Below, one piece after another: positions 49,354 to 58,177 of a DNA stretch of 64,000 bases (position 1 is the stretch's first letter; each line of letters starts with the position of its first letter). This DNA comes from Pseudonocardia kunmingensis (GTDB lineage Bacteria; Actinomycetota; Actinomycetes; Mycobacteriales; Pseudonocardiaceae): assembly GCF_006716445.1 (NCBI RefSeq), contig NZ_VFPA01000003.1:1054001-1118000 (forward strand), read 5' to 3'. The notes below the pieces were generated by a model, which was not told where the DNA came from, made no database searches, and was given only the letters and a program-made list of their open reading frames with translations. Position numbers and translations under genes: made by a program.

Positions 49354-51167
49354 CTCACGACGATCACGAAGAGGGCCAGCACCGCCAGCACCGCGGCGGC
49401 CTGGGCGTAGTACTGGTGGATCTGCCCGGTCTGCGGCCTCCGGGCGAGCCGGCCCAGCCGGCCGGCACCGGTGGCGACCGCGCGGACGGCGCCGTCGACC
49501 GACGGCTCGCCACGGCGGTCCAGGACCCGTGCCACCGCTGCGGTGGCACGGGCGGCGCCCTCGACCGACCGGTCCAGGACGCGGTCGTCGAAGCGGGCGA
49601 GCAGGTGGGCCAGCGCGAGGGTCGGGCGGACGAACACCGCGTGCGCGGCGCTCTCCACCCCGAGCCACGACCCCAGCGCGCGCGGCGCCCCGATCCGCGC
49701 GGCGCTCCGCCACGTCACCGCGACCGCCGCGACGGCGAGCAGAGCGGACAGCACCAACTCCCACACCTTCGGCCCGGGCGCCACCGCGAGCGACCCGGTC
49801 GTCAGCAGCGGGAGCAGCCCGAGGGCGGCGGCGAGCGCGGCGAGCACCACCAGCGGGAGCCGCATCGCGGCGTTCACCCGGCCGGTCGGCTCGCCCTCGA
49901 CGGCCGCTGGGGCGGACGGCGCGGGCTGCCACACGTACCAGACGGCCTTCGCGCTGTAGACCGCCGACACCACCGCTGCGACCAGGCCGGCCGCGTACAA
50001 CGCCACCCCGCCGTGTTCGAGCGCGGCGGCGAGCACCGCGTCCTTGGACACCCACAACGACAGCGGCGGCAGCCCGGCCAGCGACGCCGCCCCGACGGTG
50101 AAGGCGACCCCGACCAGCGGGAACCGCCGCGCCGCTCCACGCAGCTCACCGAGCTGCTTGGTGCCCAGCGCCACCAACCACGCCCCGGCGGCGAGGAACA
50201 GCAGGCTCTTGGTCGCCGCGTGCGCGACCAGCTGCAACGCCCCGCCCGCGACACCGCCGACGCCCGCGGCCAGGACCATGAACCCGATCTGCGCGCACGT
50301 GGATGCGGCGAGCAGCTGCTTGAGGTCGGACTGCCCGACCGCGACCAGGCCCAGCAGCACCGCCGTCGCCGCCCCGGCCCAGGCCACCACCGGTCCCGCC
50401 CAGCCGGTGATCCCCAGCAAGGGGATCAGCCGCAGCAGCAGGTACGCGCCGGCCGCGACCATCGTCGCCGAGTGCAGCAGCGCCGACACCGGGCTCGGCC
50501 CGCGCATCGCCTGCGACAGCCAGAAGCTGAACGGCAGCTGCGCCGACTTGCCCAGCGCCGCGAGGACGAGGCCGGCCGTGGCGACGTGCAGCCAGGCCCC
50601 GCCCGCGGCGGGCAGGTCGGCGAGGGCCAGCGACCCGACGCCGCCCGCCAGCGCGGCCCCGGCCGCGACGTAGAGCCCGAGGTCGGCGAGCCGGGTGGTG
50701 AGGAACGCGGTGTGCCCGGCGCGCACCGAGTCCGGCTCCCGCCAGTGGTACGCGATGAGCGCCCAGCTCATCGCGCCCATCACCTCCCACGCCATCAGCA
50801 GCACGGCCAGCGTCGTCGCGGTGACGGTCACCAGCATCGCGCCGGCGAACAGCAGCACGAACCCGACGAACCGCGCGGTGCGCAGCTCCGCCTCGCCCGC
50901 CGCGAACACCAGCACCGCCAGGGTGGCGACCGCGACCGTGACGACCATCAGCGCCGACAGCCCGTCGACGGCGAGCCCGGCCCGGACCCCGGCCACCAGC
51001 GGCGCGTCGACCGCCGGGCGCGCGACGGCTGCCGCGGCAGCCATGACCAGCACGGCCACCGCCACGAGCACGCCCGCCACCGGGGCGAGCGCGTCCGCGC
51101 GCCGCCCGGCGACGGCGAGCAGCGCGCCGGCCAGGATCGGCACCGCGACCAGGAACCACAACGACAT
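49350..51167 (-). CDS. nuoL: NADH-quinone oxidoreductase subunit L
   Basis: The 605-residue protein has the NuoL antiporter fold. Motifs include AYHWREPDSVRAGHTAFLTTRLADLGL, GKSAQLPFSFWLSQAMRGPSPVSALLHSAT (quoted for position about 210-240) and the C-terminal lateral helix region near 520-570. The ending differs from standard NuoL in its basic loop. It couples to NuoM and NuoN in the membrane arm. Confidence 0.93.
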   Translation of the reverse strand: MSLWFLVAVPILAGALLAVAGRRADALAPVAGVLVAVAVLVMAAAAAVARPAVDAPLVAGVRAGLAVDGLSALMVVTVAVATLAVLVFAAGEAELRTARFVGFVLLFAGAMLVTVTATTLAVLLMAWEVMGAMSWALIAYHWREPDSVRAGHTAFLTTRLADLGLYVAAGAALAGGVGSLALADLPAAGGAWLHVATAGLVLAALGKSAQLPFSFWLSQAMRGPSPVSALLHSATMVAAGAYLLLRLIPLLGITGWAGPVVAWAGAATAVLLGLVAVGQSDLKQLLAASTCAQIGFMVLAAGVGGVAGGALQLVAHAATKSLLFLAAGAWLVALGTKQLGELRGAARRFPLVGVAFTVGAASLAGLPPLSLWVSKDAVLAAALEHGGVALYAAGLVAAVVSAVYSAKAVWYVWQPAPSAPAAVEGEPTGRVNAAMRLPLVVLAALAAALGLLPLLTTGSLAVAPGPKVWELVLSALLAVAAVAVTWRSAARIGAPRALGSWLGVESAAHAVFVRPTLALAHLLARFDDRVLDRSVEGAARATAAVARVLDRRGEPSVDGAVRAVATGAGRLGRLARRPQTGQIHQYYAQAAAVLAVLALFVIVVR

Positions 51168-51176
51168 GGGGTGGCC

Positions 51177-51482
51177 TCAGCCCTTCAGATCCGCGGCGTC
51201 GTCGGTCATGTCGACCTGCCGCGCCCGGTAGATCGCGGTGACCACGGCGAACCCCGCCGCCATCTCGACGGCCATCGCGGTGATGATCACGACGATGAGC
51301 ACCTGACCGTCGGTGCCGCCCGGCGCGACGAAGTACCAGAACGCGGCCGTGGCGACGATGACCCCGTTGAGCATCAGCTCCAGGCCCATCATCAGCATCA
51401 CGATCGACTGCTGCGAGAGCGCGCCGTAGAGCCCGATCGCGAAGAGCCCGGCCGCGAGCAGCAGGAACAGTTCCAGGTTCAT
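51177..51482 (-). CDS. nuoK: NADH-quinone oxidoreductase subunit K
   Basis: The 101-residue protein has three membrane helices with the two conserved membrane Glu residues of NuoK (MLMMGLELMLNGV and TAMAVEMAAGFAV). It is directly followed by nuoL and its start overlaps the nuoJ stop. Confidence 0.93.
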   Translation of the reverse strand: MNLELFLLLAAGLFAIGLYGALSQQSIVMLMMGLELMLNGVIVATAAFWYFVAPGGTDGQVLIVVIITAMAVEMAAGFAVVTAIYRARQVDMTDDAADLKG

Positions 51483-52042
51483 CGACCGACACCCCCGCCG
51501 GCCGGGTCGTCGGCGCGCGCGGCCCGCAGGTCGTCACCCAGGCGGTCGTAGCGGCCCCGGTCGGTGGACAGCACCACCGTGGCGACGATGGTGGCGAACA
51601 GGCCCACGCCCAGCGTCATCATCGTGAGCATCTGCCCGCCCATCAGCGCCTCGCCGAGCGCGAACGTCGGGTCGGGCGGGGGCTCGCCCTCGCGCGCCGG
51701 CCAGTCGACGAGCAGGATCCCGGCCGCCAGCACCACGAACGTGCCCACCGCGATCGTCATGGAACCGGCCTTGTTGTGGAACATCGACATCGGCATCAAC
51801 CCGGCCGGGTTCATCATGTACATGATCATGAACACGGCCATGATCACCATCTCGATGACCATCATCAGCGCGATCACCAGGCCGAGGTAGCCCAACCCGA
51901 GCAGCAGCACCAGCCCGGCCACCGCGAGGAACGACGCGAGCAGCGCGAACGTCACCTGCGCCATCGAGTCCAACCGGAACACCAGCAGACCGAACACCAG
52001 CGCGGCGGCGGCCAACACCCAGAACAGGATGATCGAGAGCAT
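51479..52042 (-). CDS. nuoJ: NADH-quinone oxidoreductase subunit J
   Basis: The 187-residue protein has five membrane helices with LGYLGLVIALMMVIEMVIMAV (helix 3) and a C-terminal charged tail that ends in a basic region. It fits NuoJ. It lies between nuoH and nuoK with overlapping or adjacent starts. Confidence 0.9.
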   Translation of the reverse strand: MLSIILFWVLAAAALVFGLLVFRLDSMAQVTFALLASFLAVAGLVLLLGLGYLGLVIALMMVIEMVIMAVFMIMYMMNPAGLMPMSMFHNKAGSMTIAVGTFVVLAAGILLVDWPAREGEPPPDPTFALGEALMGGQMLTMMTLGVGLFATIVATVVLSTDRGRYDRLGDDLRAARADDPAGGGVGR

Positions 52043-53008
52043 CTACATCCCCCCTCGCTGGAGCACGACGATCGCCACGACCAGCGCCTGCGCGATCGTC
52101 AGCGGGATCAGCACGACCCACGCGAACTCCGTGTAGCGGTCCATCCGCACGGTCGGGAACCGGCGCCGCAACCACACGAGCAGCCCGAGCACCGCCACCG
52201 TCTTCACCGCGACCCAGGCCCACGGCGGCAGCAGCGGCCCGTGGCCCCCGCCGAGGAACAACGGCACCGCCATGGCCGCCGCCACCACCAGCAGCAGCCA
52301 CCGCCCCCCGGCGAAGACCAGCCGGTCCACCCCCGACAGCTCGGCGGCCGCGCCCCCGGCCACGTCCCGCGCCACCGGGGCGTCGAACGGTCCCCAGAAC
52401 GCCATCGCCGCCGCCGACATCAGATACACCACGAACGCCACCGGCATGATCACGACGAACCACAGGTCCGCCTGGGCGTCGACGATCGTCGTCAGCCGCA
52501 GGCTCTCCGCCCCCAGCGCGGCGGTGATGATCGCGAACATGTGCGGCAGCTCGTAGGCCAGACCCTGCGCGACGAACCGGTACCCCCCGACCAGGCCCAA
52601 CACGCTGTTCGAACCCCAGCCGACCATCCACACCGCGGCCCACGCCACCACCTCCATGGCGTTGAACCACACGACGCCCACCGACAGGTCGGCCACCGGC
52701 CGTTCCCCCAGCGGCAGCACCGCGGCTGCGAGCAGTGCGGCCACCGGGAGCGCGGCGCCGCCGACGCGACCCAGCACCGCATCGGCCGCGACCGTGCGCC
52801 TGCGCTGCCCGACGAGCAACCGGGCCGCCGCGCGCCCCGGCATCCCGATCGCCTGCCCGACACCGGCCGGTCCCCCGGCGGCGCGGGCGGTCAGCGCCGC
52901 GTCCCAGGCCAGCGTCGCCCACAGGGCGACCCCGAGCAGCACGGGCAGCAGCAGCGCCCACCACCACGGAAGGGCCTGCGTCACCACCGCTGCGGGCATC
53001 TCACCCAT
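52043..53008 (-). CDS. nuoH: NADH-quinone oxidoreductase subunit H
   Basis: The 321-residue protein has eight membrane helices. NuoH features are the quinone-chamber loops: GWGSNSVLGLVGGYRFVAQGLAYELPHMF near 125-155 and the RRRFPTVRMDRYTEFAWVVLIPL end, here quoted in part. The acidic residues are preserved only partly compared with complex I. Its start overlaps the end of the NuoB-like gene by eight bases. Confidence 0.92.
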   Translation of the reverse strand: MGEMPAAVVTQALPWWWALLLPVLLGVALWATLAWDAALTARAAGGPAGVGQAIGMPGRAAARLLVGQRRRTVAADAVLGRVGGAALPVAALLAAAVLPLGERPVADLSVGVVWFNAMEVVAWAAVWMVGWGSNSVLGLVGGYRFVAQGLAYELPHMFAIITAALGAESLRLTTIVDAQADLWFVVIMPVAFVVYLMSAAAMAFWGPFDAPVARDVAGGAAAELSGVDRLVFAGGRWLLLVVAAAMAVPLFLGGGHGPLLPPWAWVAVKTVAVLGLLVWLRRRFPTVRMDRYTEFAWVVLIPLTIAQALVVAIVVLQRGGM

Positions 53009-54272
53009 GTCGCGCCTCCTCGTGGGCGGGGCCGCGGTCGGTGTCCGGGTCGACCGCAGCGATGATCAGCCGCGCTGCGGCGAGCTCGGCGCCCACCAGG
53101 AGGCTCGCGAGCTCGTCGACCGCGGGCCGCCGCGCCGGGGGCACGTCGCCGGCGCGGGTCTCGATCGCCGACAGCCTCGCCTCGAGCAGTGCGAGGACAT
53201 CGGTCGTCCCGGCCGGGATCCGGCGGATCGACCAGCGCAGCGTGCGGGAGCGGCGGACCCGGCGCACCAGGGCGGCCAGCGGCCCGTCGATCCGCTCAGC
53301 CGACGCGCCGGCGAGCAGGGCGTCGCGCTGGGCGCGGGCGCGCGCGGCGGCGTCGGGCCATCCCGCGACGCCGAGGAACCTCGACAACCCGTCCAGCTCG
53401 CGCGCCGTGGCGTCCTCGCTCCGCCACGCCGGCAGATCGCCGGTCGCGGGGTCCAGCACCTCCGCCGCAGCCTCCTGGATCACGTCGCCCTGCAGCGTCA
53501 CCCGCACCACCAGCCCGGCGGGCCAGTCCGGCAGCACCGGGCCGAGCGGCACGTGCAGCCGGTCCAGGGTCAACCCGTCGCGGTCCTCCCCCAGATCGGC
53601 CATCGGCAGCCCGCCCGGCATCTCCATTCCGCCGCCGTGCCCGTGGTGCCCGTGGTGCCCACCGCCGTGCCCGCCCGGCTCCCCGTGCTCGCCATGGTCT
53701 GCGTCGCCCCCGTGCCCGGCCTGCTCGCCTTGGTGCCCGTGGCCGCCGTCGCTCCCGTGATCGCCGCGCGCCCCGTGGTCGGTGTGGTCGCTGTGCTCGC
53801 CGTGGTCGCTGTGCTCGCCGTGGTCGCTGTGCTCACTGTCGTTGCTGTGCTCGCGGTGATCCGCGTGTTCTCCGTGGGGTTGCCGCCCGCTGCCGGGTCG
53901 GTCACCGGGGTCGGCCGCGAGGTCCGGCGGCGCGCTGCGCTGCTGGTCACGATCGCTCAGCACCGCAGCCACAGCGTCCAGCTGCGCGTCCGCGTCCGCC
54001 GGCTCCCGCACGTCGACCCGGGCACGCGGCGCCGGGATCTGCCGCCAGACCTGCGCGACGACGGCGGCGAGCTCGGGCCCGGGCGAGCCGGCGACGGCGA
54101 GCACGTCGGCGTCCGCCGGTCCGGTGGCCGCGGGCCATCCTCTCCGGACGAGCGCGGCCTCGAGCGCGAGCCGCACGGCGACCGCGCCGGGCACGGCCAC
54201 CACGAGCACGTGCGGGCGGCGGGCGGCGACCCGGAGCAGCACCGACGTCAGGTCCACCGCCGTCACGCCCAT
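53001..54272 (-). CDS. NuoB-like protein with long His-rich insert, no cluster cysteines
   Basis: The 423-residue protein (ATG 54272) sits where nuoB-C-D would be. Residues about 15-100 resemble the NuoB fold (ADVLAVAGSPGPELAAVVAQ, VWRQIPAPRARVDV) but have none of the Cys ligands of cluster N2. A His/Asp/Gly-rich stretch follows (about 130-215) with GEHSDH repeats. Then comes MADLGEDRDGLTLDRLHVPLGP, and a region that recalls proteins linked to actinobacterial nuo loci. The C-terminal part is helical. The His block could bind Ni, Zn or Cu, or store metal. Function in the complex is unknown. Confidence 0.75.
   Translation of the reverse strand: MGVTAVDLTSVLLRVAARRPHVLVVAVPGAVAVRLALEAALVRRGWPAATGPADADVLAVAGSPGPELAAVVAQVWRQIPAPRARVDVREPADADAQLDAVAAVLSDRDQQRSAPPDLAADPGDRPGSGRQPHGEHADHREHSNDSEHSDHGEHSDHGEHSDHTDHGARGDHGSDGGHGHQGEQAGHGGDADHGEHGEPGGHGGGHHGHHGHGGGMEMPGGLPMADLGEDRDGLTLDRLHVPLGPVLPDWPAGLVVRVTLQGDVIQEAAAEVLDPATGDLPAWRSEDATARELDGLSRFLGVAGWPDAAARARAQRDALLAGASAERIDGPLAALVRRVRRSRTLRWSIRRIPAGTTDVLALLEARLSAIETRAGDVPPARRPAVDELASLLVGAELAAARLIIAAVDPDTDRGPAHEEARHG
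53790..53843 (-). repeat. 18-bp tandem repeat encoding GEHSDH units
   Basis: GCTGTGCTCGCCGTGGTC occurs twice in tandem (53790-53807 and 53808-53825) and a third, altered copy follows to 53843. On the minus strand it codes for D-H-G-E-H-S units of the His-rich block. Repeat length variation would change the number of histidines. Confidence 0.8.
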
Positions 54273-54613
54273 CGCAGTGCCCCCTCGCGCCACGCGTAGA
54301 GCACACCCGCCAGCAGGATCCCGAGGAACAGGAACATCTCGACGACGGACGCCGGCCCGACCCGCGAGACCACCAGCGTCCACGGGTACATGAACAGCAT
54401 CTCCATGTCGAAGGCCAGGAAGACCATGGTCACCGGGTACCAGCGCACGTGGAACCGGGACACCGCGTGCTCCTGCGGTGGCAACCCGCCCGAGAACGGC
54501 GGTGCGGCATCCATCGCACTCCGGACCGCCAGCAGCGCGGAGGCCGCGTAACCGGCCAGCACCAGGACGACGGCCACGGTGAGCAGCACGAGCAGCGGGA
54601 CGAACTCCGTCAA
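54263..54613 (-). CDS. nuoA: NADH-quinone oxidoreductase subunit A
   Basis: The 116-residue protein starts with TTG at 54613 directly after GAGGAGGTCAGG, which decides the start over longer options. It has three membrane helices and the NuoA motifs GGLPPQEHAVSRFHVRWYPVTMVFLAFDMEM (FLAFDMEMLFMYPW with the conserved acids). It heads the NDH-1-type operon on the minus strand, and its end overlaps the next start by ten bases. Confidence 0.92.
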   Translation of the reverse strand: MTEFVPLLVLLTVAVVLVLAGYAASALLAVRSAMDAAPPFSGGLPPQEHAVSRFHVRWYPVTMVFLAFDMEMLFMYPWTLVVSRVGPASVVEMFLFLGILLAGVLYAWREGALRWA

Positions 54614-54969
54614 CCTGACCTCCTCGATACGGGTACGGGGTGCGGCCGGATACAGCTCGCGCGGCAGCCCCACCGTGCACGGGCGACCGGAGCAACGAAC
54701 TGCCACACCGTACGAGTCGCCCGCCAGCTCGGTCGAGCCGCCCTTCTCCAGCGGTCTCACGTGCGACGACCCGGACGCACGCCAGGGGATGATGCCCGCC
54801 CCTCCGGGGCCGCGCCCGATGAAGCGACCGCTCCGTCAGCCGATCGCGCCGCCACCCCTCAGATCCCCTACCCCCGTAGGGCATTGGTCACAGTCGTGAC
54901 ACTTGCGCGAGAGCGCCGGGGAGGCCTACCTTCCGCTTCGCGATACCCCCTACGGGTAAGGAGTTTCCA
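54614..54969. promoter_or_regulatory. Divergent promoter region with two CsoR-like inverted repeats
   Basis: This gap lies between nuoA (minus) and the MFS gene (plus). It holds CCCTAC-CCCC-GTAGGG (54866-54881) and TACCC-CCTAC-GGGTA (54944-54958). G/C-tract palindromes of this kind are typical CsoR/RcnR-family operators. The second is next to the ribosome site (AAGGAG) of the MFS gene. No gene is seen in the rest. Confidence 0.5.
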
Positions 54970-56403
54970 ATGTCCACCACCGCACCGGCGACCTCGCGCC
55001 GCCGGCTCGGGCTGCTGGTCATCGCCGCAGCCCAGTTCATGGTCATCATGGATACATCGATCATCGGAGTCGCCCTGCCGAAGATGCAGGCCGACCTCGG
55101 CTTCTCCCCCGAAGGCCTGTCCTGGGTCTTCAACGCCTACGTCGTGGCCTTCGGCGGACTGCTGCTACTCGGCGGGCGGCTCGCCGACCTGTTCGGGGCC
55201 CGCCGCCTGTTCGGCATCGGCTGGGTCGTCCTGCTGGTCGGATCCGTGCTCGCGGGGGCCGCGGGCACTGCGGCCTGGGAGCTCGCGGGGCGCGCCGTGC
55301 AGGGTGCCGGCGCCGCGCTCATCGCCCCCGCCGCGCTGACGCTGCTGATGATGCTCTTCGGCTCCGACCCGAAGGAGCTCACCAAGGCGCTCGCCCTGTA
55401 CGGCGCCGCGGCGCCGGCAGGCGGCACCGCCGGGGTGTTCCTCGGCGGCGTGATCACCGAGTACCTCAGCTGGCCGTGGGTGTTCTACCTCAACGTGCCG
55501 ATCGCGCTGCTGATCCTCGCCGTCATCCCGACGGTCATGCCCGCCGGCGGTCAGCGTCGCGGATCCGTGGACGCACTCGGAGCGATCACGGTCACCGCGG
55601 GTCTCGCACTGGCCGTCTACGGCATCGTCCGCGCCCCGGAGGCCGGATGGTCCGCCCCCGAGACGCTGCTCGCCCTCGGCGCCGCGATCGTGCTGCTCGC
55701 CGCGTTCGTGGCGATCCAGGCCCGTCGCCGGGAGCCGCTCGTGCGGCTGGGGATCTTCCGCACCCCGAACCTGGCCGCAGCCAACATCGCGCAGCTGCTG
55801 CTGGGCGCCGCGTGGATCCCGATGTGGTTCTTCCTCAACCTCTACCTGCAGCAGGTGCTCGGCTACACCGCGTTCCCCAGCGGCGCGGCGCTGCTGCCGA
55901 TGACCATCGTGATCATGATCGGCATGATCGCCCTGGCCCCACGGTTGATCGGCCGCTTCGGACCGAAGGCCCTCACCGTGAGCGGGCTGGTCCTGCTGGC
56001 GGCCGGCATGGGGTGGCTGGCGCTCGTCCGGGCCGACGGCAGCTTCTGGGTGGACGTCCTGCCCGCCTCGATCGTGGCGGCACTGGGCATGTCGCTGGCC
56101 TTCATCCCCACCCTCGGCACCGCGCTGTCGGCGGCCCGTCCCGAGGAGGGCGGGCTCGCCTCCGGCATCGTCAACACCAGCTACCAGGTCGGATCCGCAC
56201 TCGGGCTGGCGGCCATCACTGCACTAGCCACCATGCAGGGGGCCGACGCACTCGGTGACCCGGTCCGGCTGACCGGCGGCTACTCGGCCGCGTTCGTCGG
56301 CGCCGCCGTCATCGCACTCGCCGGCGCGGTGCTCGCCGCCGTCACCCTTCGCAGTGCACGGCCGGCAGCCGAGAGGACGGAGCCTGCCGACGCGGCCAGG
56401 TGA
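54970..56403 (+). CDS. MFS drug/metal exporter, DHA2-like (14 TM)
   Basis: The 477-residue protein starts at ATG 54970 after AAGGAG. It has fourteen hydrophobic segments. MFS motif A appears as GGRLADLFGARRLF near 67-80 and the first helix has the DHA2 signature FMVIMDTSIIGVALP. A second conserved segment is GGTAGVFLGGVITEYLSWPWVFYLNVP. DHA2 proteins export drugs by proton exchange. The promoter carries CsoR-like sites, so metal-linked expression is likely. Substrate unknown. Confidence 0.88.
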   Translation: MSTTAPATSRRRLGLLVIAAAQFMVIMDTSIIGVALPKMQADLGFSPEGLSWVFNAYVVAFGGLLLLGGRLADLFGARRLFGIGWVVLLVGSVLAGAAGTAAWELAGRAVQGAGAALIAPAALTLLMMLFGSDPKELTKALALYGAAAPAGGTAGVFLGGVITEYLSWPWVFYLNVPIALLILAVIPTVMPAGGQRRGSVDALGAITVTAGLALAVYGIVRAPEAGWSAPETLLALGAAIVLLAAFVAIQARRREPLVRLGIFRTPNLAAANIAQLLLGAAWIPMWFFLNLYLQQVLGYTAFPSGAALLPMTIVIMIGMIALAPRLIGRFGPKALTVSGLVLLAAGMGWLALVRADGSFWVDVLPASIVAALGMSLAFIPTLGTALSAARPEEGGLASGIVNTSYQVGSALGLAAITALATMQGADALGDPVRLTGGYSAAFVGAAVIALAGAVLAAVTLRSARPAAERTEPADAAR

Positions 56404-56546
56404 CGCGTCCGGCGCAGCCCCGTCCAGCCCAGCCCCGTCCAGCGGCAGCCCGTCCAGGACTGCGCCGCCCCGAACGGCTCGCCGCGCCGGTTGCCACAGG
56501 CACCGGCGCGGCGAGCTCTTCCATCCGCTGACCGAAGGATCCCGCC

Positions 56547-57284
56547 ATGCCCCGCATGCAACCGCTCGATCCGGACCACGCACCGTCCGTCGCCCGCACC
56601 CTGCTCGCCGACATCATCGACCGCAACGGCGACGCCGGACCCATGGTGCGCACGATGGCCCACTCCCCCGCCTTGCTGCAGGGCTACCTCGAACTCTCCC
56701 GGGCGATGAGACGCACCGCCATCCCGCGCCCGCTCAGCGAGAAGATCTCCCTCGCCCTGCAGGAGTGGATCGGCTGCGCGCTCTGCCTGGCCGCCCACAC
56801 CGCCGCGGCACGCACCGTCGGCGTCTCCGATGCGGACATCGCACTGGCGCGCCAGGCCACCGCCAGCGACGCCCGCGAGGCGGCGCTCATCACCTACGCC
56901 GTCCGCGTGCTCACCGAGCCGAGCTCGCTCACCGACGCCGACGTGGACGAGCTGCGCCGGCACGGCTGGAAGGACCGGGTCATCGCCCTCGTCGCGCTCA
57001 ACCAGCTCACCGGCGCGTTCAACCTCGTCGCCGGACTCGAACCCGCAGTCCTAGAGACTGTTTGGAAAGTCGATCTTCGCCTGCGTGTCGGTGAGCGGAG
57101 ACAAGTGAGGTCTCCGGTAGATGGATCAACGACCAAGCCGACCATCACACCGGAGACCTCGTGGGGAACCTACCCGCGGGCGGACGCAAGGACCTCACCG
57201 ACGCGCAGTGGCAGCTGCTGGAACCACTCCTGCCAGCGACAAGCGTGCTCGGCCGGCCCCCGATCTGGACCCGACGCCAACTGA
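56547..57284 (+). CDS. AhpD/CMD-family protein with IS-derived C-terminus
   Basis: The frame codes for 169 residues of a carboxymuconolactone decarboxylase/AhpD-type protein. The active-site motif CALCLAAH (C77, C80, H84) is intact. Such proteins are small peroxidases or redox adaptors. After VLETVW the frame runs into an IS element for 76 residues (basic, unrelated). Without the IS it would end ADAGPQAT and stop at 58092, a 177-residue protein. The catalytic part is whole, so some activity may remain. It follows the MFS gene with 143 bases between. Confidence 0.82.
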   Translation: MPRMQPLDPDHAPSVARTLLADIIDRNGDAGPMVRTMAHSPALLQGYLELSRAMRRTAIPRPLSEKISLALQEWIGCALCLAAHTAAARTVGVSDADIALARQATASDAREAALITYAVRVLTEPSSLTDADVDELRRHGWKDRVIALVALNQLTGAFNLVAGLEPAVLETVWKVDLRLRVGERRQVRSPVDGSTTKPTITPETSWGTYPRADARTSPTRSGSCWNHSCQRQACSAGPRSGPDAN

Positions 57285-58062
57285 TCAACGGGATCCGCTG
57301 GCGGATCCGCACCGGCGCCCCGTGGCGCGACGTGCCCGAACGCTACGGCTCCTGGCAGTCCATCTATGGGCTGTTTCGGCGCTGGCAGCGCGACGGCACC
57401 TGGGCCCGGGTCTGGTCCAGGCTGCAGGAGCTCGGCGACGCGGCCGGATTGATCACCTGGGATGTGTCGGTCGACTCCACCGTGGTGCGCGCCCACCAGC
57501 ACGCCGCCGGTGCCCGCCATGAGCCGGACCGGCAATGCGAACCGCCCGGTCCGGAGCCGGCCGATCACGGGCTGGGGCGTTCCCGCGGCGGGCTGTCCAC
57601 GAAGCTCCATCTTGCGTGCGAGCAGGGCCGCAAACCGCTGTCGGTGGTGCTGTCGGCCGGGCAAGCCGGGGACAGCCCGCAGTTCACCGCCGTGCTCGAC
57701 GCCATCCGCGTCGCCCGCACCGGCCCCGGCAGGCCTCGCACCCGGCCAGATCGCGTCCTGGCCGACAAGGCTTACAGCTCCCGCGCCAACCGCGCTTACC
57801 TGCGACGACGTGGCATCGCCGCGACCATCCCGGAACCGTCAGACCAGATCCGCAACCGGCGCCGACGTGGCCGCGCCGGTGGCCGCCCACCGACGTTCTG
57901 TGCTGAGACCTACAAGCAGCGCCACGCCGTGGAGTGCGGCATCAACCAGTACAAACAGCACCGCGCTGTGGCCAGCCGCTACGACAAACTCGCCGTCCGC
58001 TACCAAGCCACCGTCCACGTCGCCACCATCGACACATGGCTCCGCGACTTATCAAACAGGCT
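57055..58062 (+). mobile_element. IS5-family insertion sequence with CTAG target duplication
   Basis: The ends are AGACTGTTTGGAAAGTCG (left) and, on the minus strand, AGCCTGTTTGATAAGTCG (right), imperfect inverted repeats. CTAG occurs at both borders (57051-57054 and 58063-58066) and is the target duplication. Removal of one copy restores the AhpD-like reading frame. The element is about 1 kb and carries a single transposase gene. Confidence 0.88.
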
Positions 58063-58066
58063 CTAG
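57161..58066 (+). CDS. IS5-family transposase
   Basis: The 301-residue protein (GTG 57161) has the IS5-type N-terminal domain (LTDAQWQLLEPLLP, WRIRTGAPWRDVPERYG) and the DDE core. The acidic residues are in DVSVDSTVVRAHQ, DRVLADKAYSS and AVECGINQYKQHR. The stop codon is TAG of the CTAG duplication, so the final codon uses host sequence. It looks intact and active. Confidence 0.92.
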   Translation: MGNLPAGGRKDLTDAQWQLLEPLLPATSVLGRPPIWTRRQLINGIRWRIRTGAPWRDVPERYGSWQSIYGLFRRWQRDGTWARVWSRLQELGDAAGLITWDVSVDSTVVRAHQHAAGARHEPDRQCEPPGPEPADHGLGRSRGGLSTKLHLACEQGRKPLSVVLSAGQAGDSPQFTAVLDAIRVARTGPGRPRTRPDRVLADKAYSSRANRAYLRRRGIAATIPEPSDQIRNRRRRGRAGGRPPTFCAETYKQRHAVECGINQYKQHRAVASRYDKLAVRYQATVHVATIDTWLRDLSNRL

Positions 58067-58136
58067 CCGATGCCGGCCCGCAGGCGACCTGACCGGCGCG
58101 CCCATGGCCGACCCGCCGGTGGCAGCAGGCTTCCCT

Positions 58137-58166
58137 GGTACGGGGGCATAGTATCGGCCCCGTACC
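58137..58166 (+). promoter_or_regulatory. Inverted repeat upstream of the first csoR-like gene
   Basis: GGTACGGGG (58137-58145) and CCCCGTACC (58158-58166) are a perfect 9-bp inverted repeat around CATAGTATCGG. It lies 11 bases before the csoR-like start and includes a possible -10 (TAGTAT). It is a good CsoR operator candidate. Confidence 0.6.
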
Positions 58167-58177
58167 GAGGAGGACGG

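Noticed and set aside
53560..53900. CRISPR-like array in the repetitive stretch
   Set aside because: The 18-bp units are contiguous, in frame with the NuoB-like protein and have no spacers.
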